Below, piece by piece: positions 56,232 to 64,000 of a stretch of DNA of 64,000 nt. The stretch comes from Methylophilaceae bacterium 11 (lineage in GTDB: Bacteria > Pseudomonadota > Gammaproteobacteria > Burkholderiales > Methylophilaceae). The position numbers and the translations under genes are program-made. A model generated the notes under the pieces. It had not been told where the DNA came from, did not search any database, and was given only the letters and a program-made list of their open reading frames with translations. The stretch covers positions 372,001 to 436,000 of the forward strand of contig JCKJ01000001.1 in NCBI GenBank assembly GCA_000525025.1. Direction: 5' to 3'. How positions within the stretch are numbered: position 1 is the first letter of the stretch; each line of letters begins with the position of its first letter.

Positions 56232-57695
56232 ATGCAACCGTCAAATATTATGAAACCAACCATGAGAACCATTGCGCTATTGGTGTCGATGACATGGCTA
56301 GCAGGCTGCACTTTGCTTGGCCCGATGTATCAACGTCCGGAAGCCAAAGATGTGCGCTTGCCTGAGCAGTTTAGACAAGCGGATGATGCTAGTGCGGTAC
56401 AAGCACCCAACCAATGGTGGACGCTGTATCAAGATGCGCAGTTGAATGCGCTGATTGAGAAAGCACAACAAAACAATACCAATGTGCAGCTGGCGGTAGC
56501 TCGTATTGAAGAAGCCGATGGCTATATGCGTGAAGTAGGTGCTGCATTGCTGCCGTCTGTCGATTTAAAAAGTACCGGCGTGCGTAACCGCGTGACGGAG
56601 GCTGGTATTTTCCCGGTATTTGGGCAAAACCCACGTAGTACCTATACCTTGGCGCTTAACTCATCTATAGAGCTGGATTTTTGGGGTAAAGTAAGGCGTG
56701 CAAAAGAATCGGCACGTGCCAGTTATCTCTCTACCCAATACGCTAAAGAAACCGTGCTATGGTCTTTATCTAGTTTGGTCGCCAATAATTACTTGATTAT
56801 CCGTAGTTTAGATTCACAACTCGCGGTCAACAAAAGTAATCAGGCGATTAGTGAAGAGAGCTTGGCGCTGACAAAACGTCGTTTAGCCGGTGGAGTGGTG
56901 TCGGTATTAGATGTACACCAAGCAGAGCTGGCTTTGGATAACTTAAAATCACAACAAATTGAGTTGCAACGTCAACGCGCGATAAGTGAACAGCAATTGG
57001 CTGTGCTAACGGGTGAGCTTGATACTCAAATTGCAGTAGCGGATTTGTTGACGCTGCCGATTCCACCAATACCACCAGCCGGTTTGCCATCCAGCCTAAT
57101 GGAGGCAAGGCCGGATGTACGTGATACAGAGCAGCAACTGATTGCTGCCAATGCCAATATTGGCATTGCAAAAGCAGCGTTGTACCCGAGTATCTCTTTA
57201 ACCGGTGCATACGGCGGTGAGAGTGTGGAGTTGGGTGATTTGCTTAAATCTGCAGCACGCGTGTGGTCGCTGGGCGTGAGCTTGAATTTGCCAATCTTTA
57301 ATGCAGGCCGTTTGGATGCCAAAGTAGACCAAGCCACAGCTAAGCAAAAACAAGCGTTAGCAAGCTATCAGGGTGCTGTACAAACAGCTTTCCAAGAAGT
57401 GAATAATGCGCTGGTCAATTTGCGTCAGTACAAATCGGTAGAAGCGATTGCGCAATCTAAACAAGAGACAGCCAAGAAAATTTTAGAGGTTTCACAAAAC
57501 CGCTATAAATCTGGTTACTCTGCTTATTTAGAAGTGCTGGATGCGCAACGTAGTTATTACGAAGCCACGCAAAGCTTTGTACAGAGCCGTCAAAATGTAT
57601 TGACCGCATCGGTGGATTTATTCAAGGCATTGGGCGGTGGTTGGCAGCCAGTAGAAAAAGCGGCTAGCGCAGAGCCAGTTAAGAAGGCTGAGTAA
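56232..57695 (+). CDS. Outer-membrane efflux channel lipoprotein (OprM/NodT family)
   Basis: The 487-residue outer-membrane factor completes the tripartite pump. I place the start at 56232, where AAGGAAA lies 9 nt upstream; the first in-frame ATG at 56166 and those in the repeats are alternatives. Lipobox WLAGC gives Cys 26 as the lipidation site. The paired TolC-type repeats are visible ([33 protein letters not shown]-like [20 protein letters not shown]). It overlaps the convergent YkgJ-like gene by 17 nt. Confidence 0.92.
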   Translation: MQPSNIMKPTMRTIALLVSMTWLAGCTLLGPMYQRPEAKDVRLPEQFRQADDASAVQAPNQWWTLYQDAQLNALIEKAQQNNTNVQLAVARIEEADGYMREVGAALLPSVDLKSTGVRNRVTEAGIFPVFGQNPRSTYTLALNSSIELDFWGKVRRAKESARASYLSTQYAKETVLWSLSSLVANNYLIIRSLDSQLAVNKSNQAISEESLALTKRRLAGGVVSVLDVHQAELALDNLKSQQIELQRQRAISEQQLAVLTGELDTQIAVADLLTLPIPPIPPAGLPSSLMEARPDVRDTEQQLIAANANIGIAKAALYPSISLTGAYGGESVELGDLLKSAARVWSLGVSLNLPIFNAGRLDAKVDQATAKQKQALASYQGAVQTAFQEVNNALVNLRQYKSVEAIAQSKQETAKKILEVSQNRYKSGYSAYLEVLDAQRSYYEATQSFVQSRQNVLTASVDLFKALGGGWQPVEKAASAEPVKKAE

Positions 57696-57951
57696 GTTGT
57701 TCTAATCGGGTCAGCCAAGTGAGTGCTTGCACTTGGCTGTTTCCACACATTTCGGTGCTGGGTTGTAACCCGGCACAAAACACGGGCCGTTCTGGCCGAC
57801 CAAAAATCATACACCGATTGTCTGCATCTAATTGAACACACCTAACACCCGCGGGCTTGCCATTGGGCATGCCGGGAATCGGGCTGTTAATGGAAGGTGC
57901 GATGCAACATGCGCCACATCCTTCTCGGCACGCTAAGGCAGCGGTGACCAA
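57679..57951 (-). CDS. YkgJ-family cysteine-cluster protein
   Basis: The 90-residue product has CREGCGACC near the N-terminus and further cysteines in [22 protein letters not shown] and STEMC, the YkgJ pattern thought to bind zinc or an iron-sulfur centre. The start is a TTG at 57951. It overlaps the upstream MoCF-domain gene by 19 nt and the convergent channel gene by 17 nt. Function unknown. Confidence 0.85.
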   Translation of the reverse strand: MVTAALACREGCGACCIAPSINSPIPGMPNGKPAGVRCVQLDADNRCMIFGRPERPVFCAGLQPSTEMCGNSQVQALTWLTRLEQLTQPS

Positions 57952-58676
57952 GGGAAGCCTAGCGCAGAAATGTGTTGTTGGATATCGTGCATGGCACGTG
58001 TGACCGATTGGTTGGCGCCTTTGACGCCTAATTCGATGGTGCGACGCGTATCTAGCTTAGGCAGGCTAAATAATTTGATGTCCGGATATTGTGCCAAGAT
58101 CTGGTGCATCATATCCAATAGCTGGCTTTCGCCTGCATCCAATACCAAAATAGAAGACTCGAGATAATCTTGCTGATGAAATAGATGTGGGTAATAGGTA
58201 TCGAGTACCCATTCCACCATCGGGTGTGCCATTTCTGGAAACCCCGGTACAAAATAGTGTTGCTGAATGCTAAAGCCAGCCACGCGATTAACTGGGTTAG
58301 GAATCAAATCGGCGCCTTGCGGAAAGTCTGCCATCAATACACGTTTAGGGTAGGCCGCCTCACCAAATCTGGCTTCTAGCTCAGCCACTGCACCTGCGTG
58401 ACGCTCAATCGGCACACCGAGTGCATCCGCCGCACATTGACGCGTGTAGTCGTCAGGTGTTGCGCCAATACCACCAAAGCTAAACACAATATCACCACGC
58501 GCCATGCTGGCACTTAAGGCTAGGGTAATCTGTGCCGGAATATCGCCCAAGTAGTTAGCCCAACTAAGCTGTAAGCCACGTGCCGAAAGCAATTCAATCA
58601 CTTTGGCCAAATGTTTGTCTTGGCGTTTTCCGGAGAGAATTTCATCGCCAATGATGTAAATGCCAAAATTTTGCAT
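57933..58676 (-). CDS. MoaB/Mog-fold molybdopterin-binding-like protein (CinA N-domain type)
   Basis: The 247-residue protein has the MoCF_biosynth domain of COG1058: [20 protein letters not shown], then [20 protein letters not shown]. It lacks the C-terminal deamidase domain of full-length CinA. Molybdopterin binding is inferred from the fold; some members act in NAD or pyrophosphate metabolism. It is translationally coupled with the YkgJ-like gene. Confidence 0.88.
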   Translation of the reverse strand: MQNFGIYIIGDEILSGKRQDKHLAKVIELLSARGLQLSWANYLGDIPAQITLALSASMARGDIVFSFGGIGATPDDYTRQCAADALGVPIERHAGAVAELEARFGEAAYPKRVLMADFPQGADLIPNPVNRVAGFSIQQHYFVPGFPEMAHPMVEWVLDTYYPHLFHQQDYLESSILVLDAGESQLLDMMHQILAQYPDIKLFSLPKLDTRRTIELGVKGANQSVTRAMHDIQQHISALGFPWSPLP

Positions 58677-58800
58677 AAAAATTGCTTAAAAATACTTTGA
58701 TGCGACGTATTTTAACTGTTGCACTAATAGTTGTCCTATTGAATAATTAAGGTGAGGGTAGGAAAAGTGAATGCAAAAAAATAATGGCATACAGGTTTGA

Positions 58801-59970
58801 GTGTCTTTGGAAAATAATAATGTAGCAATTCAATCAGCACAATTAACGCACTTACTGGCAGTCAGTGCGCGGACAGTCTTTGCCAGTTGTTTACTGGCTA
58901 TCGTCCTTGTGGTGATGCAAGGTGACGAGATTCCTAGGCAAATTCTGCTAGGTTGGCTGTGGATTATGCTTGCCGTAAGTGCCACCAGAATTTTGGTGAC
59001 TCGCTTTCATGCCAAGCACCATACGGACGATCCGCATGAAATTAGACGCCGCTTGACCATGTTTAGAAGCGGCTTAATATTGAGCAGTATGATATGGGGT
59101 GCGGTGGGGCTGCTGATGATCCGTTATGGCCAGCTCGAGCAGCAGCTGTTTGTGAGTTATCTAATTGCCGGACTGTCGGCTGGCTCAATCGTCTCCTATT
59201 CTATTGACCGGATTAGCGCGATGACGTATATCGCATTTGCGGTATTGCCGACATTATTAGGGTTTGCCGTGCTCGGCCATAGCATTTCGGTGCCGATGGC
59301 TATTGCTGGTATTGTCTACGTCATTTTTTCTATTTTTAGTATCCAATCGTTTTATCGCAATTTGCTAGAAAGCGTTTTATTACGACAACAAGCAACTGAA
59401 CGTGAGGAAGAAATTAAGCGATTGGCTTTTTATGATGCGCTGACCAATCTGCCCAATCGCAGGCTGCTCATGGATAGATTGCACCATGCGTTGGTGCTGA
59501 GCCGTCGTTCTGGCAAGCGTGGCGCGTTGCTGTTTCTGGATTTGGATCACTTCAAAATGCTCAATGACACGCTAGGTCATGATATGGGCGACTTACTGCT
59601 TAAACAAGTGGCTGAACGTTTGAAATTGAGTGTGCGCGAAAGTGACACGGTTGCACGTTTAGGCGGCGACGAATTTGTAGTGATGCTAGAGGATTTGAAT
59701 GAGGAGCAGCTTGCTGCAACTAAGCAAGTTGAGCATATCACCAGTCAAATGATTGCTAGACTTAACGCGCCTTACCAATTAAATCAGTTTGAATATATCA
59801 GCACCCCCAGCATCGGCATTGCTATGTTTGGAGACCATGGTGAGTCGCACGAAGACTTGCTTAAACATGCAGATATTGCCATGTACCAAGCTAAGAAAGC
59901 GGGACGCAATACCATCCGCATGTTTGATTTTAAGATGCGAGATACTTTGCATTTGGAACGTGAGCATTAG
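58801..59970 (+). CDS. Membrane-bound diguanylate cyclase (GGDEF)
   Basis: The 389-residue protein has about six membrane helices in the first 185 residues, a short coiled linker (REEEIKRLAFYDALTNLPNR) and a C-terminal GGDEF domain with intact RLGGDEFVVML. An RxxD inhibitory site (RESD) lies five residues before GGDEF. It should make cyclic di-GMP and be product-inhibited. The start is GTG with a weak ribosome-binding site. The membrane part is a likely sensor with unknown signal. It is convergent with the MOSC gene (4-nt overlap). Confidence 0.92.
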   Translation: MSLENNNVAIQSAQLTHLLAVSARTVFASCLLAIVLVVMQGDEIPRQILLGWLWIMLAVSATRILVTRFHAKHHTDDPHEIRRRLTMFRSGLILSSMIWGAVGLLMIRYGQLEQQLFVSYLIAGLSAGSIVSYSIDRISAMTYIAFAVLPTLLGFAVLGHSISVPMAIAGIVYVIFSIFSIQSFYRNLLESVLLRQQATEREEEIKRLAFYDALTNLPNRRLLMDRLHHALVLSRRSGKRGALLFLDLDHFKMLNDTLGHDMGDLLLKQVAERLKLSVRESDTVARLGGDEFVVMLEDLNEEQLAATKQVEHITSQMIARLNAPYQLNQFEYISTPSIGIAMFGDHGESHEDLLKHADIAMYQAKKAGRNTIRMFDFKMRDTLHLEREH

Positions 59971-60626
59971 TATTGGCCTGTAGACTGCATGTGCTGTAAA
60001 CGCTGTGTGTAGACGTTGCGCAATAATGGCGGTAAGTGCTCAATGCGCAGCGCATACTCCAGTGTGCTGGCATCGCCTTCTTCCAGCTTTTGTAGACCCA
60101 ATGCCATTCTGATGCTGATGCTTTGCGATTGACGTTCTACCAGTGCAATCGAATCACCAGCAGCCACGTCACCTTCTTGAAGTACTTTGTGATAAAAACC
60201 GCTGCGTCCACTGTGTAAAAACATGGATAAGATATCCGGTTTGCCCACTTTGTGTCCAAATTTAAAACAGGGAATCCTAGGCATGGTCGCTTGTATCACT
60301 GCGCTACCTACGGAAAATATATCCCCTACATAGACTTCATCCTCTAGCAAGCCTGAGACAGTAAAGTTCTCGCCAAACGTACCAAAGGGCAGTGCAGGTT
60401 TGCTCAAGACTTTTTGCCAGTAAGCATAATGCTCAACAGGATAGCTATATACCGCCTGAAATTCACCACCATGTACTGTTAAGTCGGCTTGACCATCTCC
60501 GGCTAGGTTGGTTTTGCTTAGCCGGACCTTTCCGGATTGTGGGGTTTTATAAATGCCAGTGTTGACCGAGTTTCCGTTGATTTCAACGACGGTGGGCATG
60601 GCCGTATTGACAGAGATTAACTGCAT
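59967..60626 (-). CDS. MOSC-domain protein (YiiM-like)
   Basis: The 219-residue protein has the MOSC pattern VHGGEFQAVYSYPVEHYAYW, FGTFGENFTVSGL and the conserved Cys in MPRIPCFKFG, followed by the YiiM-type C-terminal extension. YiiM-like proteins are molybdenum-cofactor enzymes reducing N-hydroxylated compounds. The residues fit that, but the substrate is not known here. It lies downstream of polA on the same strand with a 90-bp gap. Confidence 0.88.
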   Translation of the reverse strand: MQLISVNTAMPTVVEINGNSVNTGIYKTPQSGKVRLSKTNLAGDGQADLTVHGGEFQAVYSYPVEHYAYWQKVLSKPALPFGTFGENFTVSGLLEDEVYVGDIFSVGSAVIQATMPRIPCFKFGHKVGKPDILSMFLHSGRSGFYHKVLQEGDVAAGDSIALVERQSQSISIRMALGLQKLEEGDASTLEYALRIEHLPPLLRNVYTQRLQHMQSTGQY

Positions 60627-60716
60627 GAGATGTACGCTCGCTCAAGTAACGATGAGTGCTATTTAACCGTAAAAGCGCCGCTGACCATATGCGTTAATTT
60701 GCGTATGTGCTTGGGA

Positions 60717-63479
60717 TTAGTGTGCGCTTTCCCAGTTATTGCCTACGCCTACTTCTGCTAATAGTGGCACATCAAGTGTCGCTACGCCCTGCATCAGTTT
60801 CGGCAGTTCTGCTTTTACCAGCGCCAGCTCATTGTCTGGTACTTCTAATACCAATTCATCGTGTACTTGCATAATGAGTTTGGTCTGTAGTTTTTCTTGT
60901 GTCAGCCAGTCTTGTACTGCAATCATGGCGAGTTTGATCAGATCTGCCGCAGTGCCTTGCATAGGCGCATTAATAGCAGCGCGTTCTGCGCCGTTGCGTC
61001 TTTGTACGTTAGGGCTATTAATTTCTGGCACCCATAAGCGTCGTCCAAAATAGGTTTCGACATAGCCCTGCGCCTTGGCAAGCTCGCGCGTGTTTTGCAT
61101 GTATTGTTTTACGCCGGGGTAGCGCGCAAAGTAACGCTCAATATAGCTAGCGGCAGCGCTGCGCTCAATGTTGAGGTTCTGCGCCAAGCCAAAGGCGCTC
61201 ATGCCATAAATTAAACCAAAGTTAATCACTTTGGCGTAACGGCGTTGCTCGTTATCGACTGCACTGCGTTCTACGCCAAAAATCTCGGCAGCGGTAGCGC
61301 GGTGAATATCCTCATTGTTGGTAAAAGCTTGCAACATGCCGCTATCTTGCGACAAATGCGCCATAATGCGCAGTTCTATCTGTGAATAGTCGGCAGAGAC
61401 AATGTGGCAGCCTTCACGCGCAATAAATGCTTCGCGGATACGGCGACCTTCGGCCGTGCGTACTGGAATGTTCTGTAAATTGGGGTCGGAGCTGGCTAAG
61501 CGCCCCGTGATGGCTACAGCTTGGTTATAGCTAGTATGCACACGCCCGGTTTTGGCGTTAATCATTTTTGGCAGCTTGTCGGTGTAGGTGGACTTGAGCT
61601 TAGCAAAGCCGCGATACTCCAGCAACACTTTGGGCAACGGGTAATCTAGTGCTAGCTCTTGCAAGACGTCTTCATCGGTACTGGGGGCGCCGCTAGGCGT
61701 TTTTTTGGTGGGCTTGATGCCCAGCTTGCCAAACAGAATCTCTTGTAGCTGCTTAGGTGAGCCTAAGTTAAATGGTTGGCCGGCTAATTCGTACGCTTGC
61801 TTTTCCAGTGCCACCAGTTTCAGGCCAATTTCATTGCTCTGGCGGTTGAGTTGATTCGCGTCAATCAGTACGCCATTGCGTTCGATAGTGAATAAAATCT
61901 CCATCGATGGCATTTCAATTTGGCTGTAAATAAAGTTGAGTTTGGTGTCTGCTTCCACTTGCGGATGCAGTGCCTGATGCAGTTGCAACGTAATGTCAGC
62001 ATCTTCTGCGGCGTATTCGGCGGCAGTTTCTACTGTCACCTGATTAAAGCTGACTTGCTTGGCGCCTTTGCCTGCTACCTGTTCAAAACTGATGGGCGTG
62101 ATGCCCAAATGGCGTTCACTTAACTCATCCATGCCATGACCGCGATGGCTTTCCAATACGTAAGATTGCAGCAACGTATCGTGCGCAATGCCGTTGAGTG
62201 CGATGCCATGGTTGGCTAACACGTGTTTATCGTATTTTAAATTTTGCCCGACTTTTTTGAGCGCAGGGTTTTCTAAAATGGGCTTGAGTTTGGCAAGCGT
62301 TGTATTGCATGGTAGCTGCGTCGGCGCATCAAAATAATCGTGAGAGAGTGGCAAATAAGCTGCCTCTCCCGATTGCACGCTAAACGAGACGCCCACGATT
62401 TGTGCGGTCATCGGGTCAAGCGAAGTAGTTTCTGTATCGAAACAAAACAGTGAAGCTTGTTGCAGTTTGTCCAGCCAAGCATTCAGGTCGGCTTCGTTCA
62501 GAATCGTATGATAGTCACGGCGCGTATCTGCTTGATAGTGAAAGTCAGTGTCAGCTTTAGTAACGGGTTGACTAACAGGCGGATTCCCAGAAGAGGCGTT
62601 GGTAGTGTGGCTAGGCATATTGTCCAATTCACGCTTCCAGCTTTTGAACTCAAAGTGGTCAAATAATGCAGTGAGTTTCGCTTTGTCTGGCGCTTGCGCT
62701 ACCAGCTCATCAAAGTGTTCGCGGATGCCGATATCGCAGCGGATAGTAATCAGCTCGCGCGCAGTGGGTAGCCAAGGCAGTGCTTTACGCAAGTTCTCGC
62801 CCACCACACCTTTGATATTGTCTGCATTGGCTACGATATTTTCCAATGTACCGTATTCCTGCAACCATTTAACCGCAGTTTTGGGGCCGACTTTTTCAAC
62901 GCCGGGCACGTTATCCGAGGTGTCGCCGATGAGCACTAAATAATCAATGATTCTTTCTGGAGGCACGCCAAATTTGTTTTGTACACCAGCAATATCCAAC
63001 ACATCATCGGTCTTGCGGAAGGCGTCACGCATGGTGTTGACCACGGTGATATGTTTGTTGACCAATTGTGAAATGTCTTTATCGCCAGTGGAGATAATGG
63101 TGTTGATGCCTTCACGTTCCGCCTGTTTGGCCAGCGCACCAATCACATCATCCGCCTCTACGCCATCTTCAATAATCAGTGGCCAGCCCATGGCGCGGAT
63201 AGTTTCAAACAGTGGCTCAATTTGCACACGTAAATCATCTGGCATGCTGGCGCGGTTGGCTTTGTATTCCGGGTAAATATCATCGCGGAAGGTCTTACCC
63301 TTGGCATCAAACACGCATGCACTATATTCGGCCGGATAATCTTTATGTAGACGGCGTAGCATGTTGAGCACGCCCTGAATGGCACCTACCGGTTCGTTTT
63401 TGCTGTTACGCAAATCCGGCATGGCGTGAAACGCGCGGTACAAATAAGAGGAGCCATCTACCAGCAATAATGTTTTCAT
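60717..63479 (-). CDS. polA: DNA polymerase I
   Basis: The 920-residue enzyme has all three domains: the 5'-3' flap nuclease (LLVDGSSYLYRAFHAMPDLR at the start, YKANRASMPDDLR, GVEADDVIGALA), a 3'-5' exonuclease with intact acidic residues (CFDTETTSLDPM), and the family A polymerase (SADYSQIELRIMAHLSQDSG, RRYAKVINFGLIYGM, and QVHDELVLEVPD). It acts in Okazaki-fragment maturation and repair. Length and motifs are normal. Confidence 0.97.
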   Translation of the reverse strand: MKTLLLVDGSSYLYRAFHAMPDLRNSKNEPVGAIQGVLNMLRRLHKDYPAEYSACVFDAKGKTFRDDIYPEYKANRASMPDDLRVQIEPLFETIRAMGWPLIIEDGVEADDVIGALAKQAEREGINTIISTGDKDISQLVNKHITVVNTMRDAFRKTDDVLDIAGVQNKFGVPPERIIDYLVLIGDTSDNVPGVEKVGPKTAVKWLQEYGTLENIVANADNIKGVVGENLRKALPWLPTARELITIRCDIGIREHFDELVAQAPDKAKLTALFDHFEFKSWKRELDNMPSHTTNASSGNPPVSQPVTKADTDFHYQADTRRDYHTILNEADLNAWLDKLQQASLFCFDTETTSLDPMTAQIVGVSFSVQSGEAAYLPLSHDYFDAPTQLPCNTTLAKLKPILENPALKKVGQNLKYDKHVLANHGIALNGIAHDTLLQSYVLESHRGHGMDELSERHLGITPISFEQVAGKGAKQVSFNQVTVETAAEYAAEDADITLQLHQALHPQVEADTKLNFIYSQIEMPSMEILFTIERNGVLIDANQLNRQSNEIGLKLVALEKQAYELAGQPFNLGSPKQLQEILFGKLGIKPTKKTPSGAPSTDEDVLQELALDYPLPKVLLEYRGFAKLKSTYTDKLPKMINAKTGRVHTSYNQAVAITGRLASSDPNLQNIPVRTAEGRRIREAFIAREGCHIVSADYSQIELRIMAHLSQDSGMLQAFTNNEDIHRATAAEIFGVERSAVDNEQRRYAKVINFGLIYGMSAFGLAQNLNIERSAAASYIERYFARYPGVKQYMQNTRELAKAQGYVETYFGRRLWVPEINSPNVQRRNGAERAAINAPMQGTAADLIKLAMIAVQDWLTQEKLQTKLIMQVHDELVLEVPDNELALVKAELPKLMQGVATLDVPLLAEVGVGNNWESAH

Positions 63480-63664
63480 ACGGGTTCCAAAAAGCGAGTA
63501 ACAAAGTGACTAAAGCAAACTTAGTTAAGTCGGTTATTCTAGCTTTTATCGCTATAAAACACATGGCGTTGTTTAAAAATTGTTTTCCTGTTGTGTTCCG
63601 CCAATTGAATTTAGCTGTGCATGGTAGAATCAAATGCATATATTGAGTAGGGCGAGTTTGTAAG

Positions 63665-64000
63665 ATGACGACAAGAAAATTACCACTAGTGACAGCGCCT
63701 GAGCTATTGAACGGCGATTCTGCCAGTTATGGCTCTTGGCATGCATTTGAAATCATGGCCGAGTTTGTAGGGGCGACCGAAAAACTCAAAGAAATTACCC
63801 CGGCCGTTTCTATTTTTGGTAGCGCCCGTACCAAGCCGGATCATCCTTACTTTAAGCTCACCGAAGAGATTGCCCGCCTGCTATCCGACTCTGGTTTTAG
63901 TGTGATTTCCGGTGGTGGCCCAGGTATTATGGAAGCTGCAAATCGCGGCGCATTTGCTGGCATAGGCCCTAGTGTCGGCTTGAATATCGAGCTGCCGTTT
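63665..64000 (+). CDS. LOG-family protein (TIGR00730), 3' end cut by window
   Basis: The first 112 codons are in the window. Translation from ATG 63665 gives MTTRKLPLVTAPELLNGDSA and then AVSIFGSARTKPDHPYFKLT, SVISGGGPGIMEAANRGAF, the nucleotide-binding GGGPGIMEAA signature of LOG (lysine decarboxylase-like) proteins, which hydrolyse nucleoside 5'-monophosphates. It is divergent from polA with a 185-bp intergenic region. Confidence 0.88.
   Translation, partial: MTTRKLPLVTAPELLNGDSASYGSWHAFEIMAEFVGATEKLKEITPAVSIFGSARTKPDHPYFKLTEEIARLLSDSGFSVISGGGPGIMEAANRGAFAGIGPSVGLNIELPF

Noticed and set aside
1-64000. tRNA, rRNA, insertion sequences, prophage or integrase
   Set aside because: None was recognised by eye on either strand; no transposase or integrase motifs occur in any translated frame. 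A tRNA scan would settle small RNA genes.

Overview
The window looks like a chromosomal segment of a betaproteobacterium. The order secY-infA-rpmJ-rpsM-rpsK-rpsD-rpoA-rplQ, with infA between secY and rpmJ, is the betaproteobacterial form of the spc/alpha ribosomal cluster, and the neighbouring housekeeping proteins read the same way. The moderate-to-low GC, a cluster for complete nitrate assimilation and a probable PQQ importer make a methylotroph of the Methylophilaceae (Methylotenera/Methylophilus type) my best guess. That family-level call is inference. No phage, insertion sequence, CRISPR, rRNA or tRNA was recognised.

Layout. 1-9964: the end of the S10 operon (rplP, rpmC, rpsQ), the spc operon (rplN to rpmJ) and the alpha operon (rpsM to rplQ), with candidate sigma70 promoters before rplN and rpsM and a strong terminator after rplQ. 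9981-19788: a glutaredoxin-like protein, MgtE, an MscS channel, rpmB-rpmG, dut, a PqqU (YncD)-like TonB receptor, coaBC, a probable membrane-anchored metallopeptidase, radC and a small membrane protein. 19785-34151, almost all on the minus strand: a nitrate assimilation regulon, read as nasT, nrtABC, an outer-membrane porin, nirB, a nitrate/nitrite MFS transporter, a PP2C-phosphatase/Ser-Thr-kinase fusion, nirD and nasA. 34452-41516: cstA-ybdD-type genes, lgt, ilvD, a sugar-phosphate mutarotase and a small cytochrome c. 41575-50887: two sodium symporters, then apeB, hemF, purD, purH and dusB-fis. 51035-57695: a TetR regulator divergent from a tripartite RND efflux operon. 57679-64000: a YkgJ-like protein, a MoaB/Mog-fold protein, a diguanylate cyclase, a MOSC protein, polA and the start of a LOG-family gene.

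The most informative region is the nitrate regulon. Nitrate would cross the outer membrane through the porin and the inner membrane by NrtABC or the MFS carrier, then be reduced to nitrite by NasA and to ammonium by NirBD. Control appears layered. A sigma54 (-24/-12) promoter lies just before nasT and another before nirB, and each has an NtrC-like inverted repeat centred exactly 110 bp upstream of the -12 cytosine. Between nasT and nrtA is a textbook ANTAR target: two hairpins with six-base loops of the A..G.. type, followed by an intrinsic terminator, so NasT should permit read-through into nrtABC. The nitrate sensor NasS that usually partners NasT is not in the window.

Other points of interest are a perfect 11-bp inverted repeat containing overlapping FNR-like sites upstream of the PqqU-like receptor, two AcrR/TtgR-like operators placed on the efflux promoter, and a recurring pattern of short in-frame tandem duplications (15, 18 and 45 nt) at the 5' ends of four genes for membrane-associated proteins.
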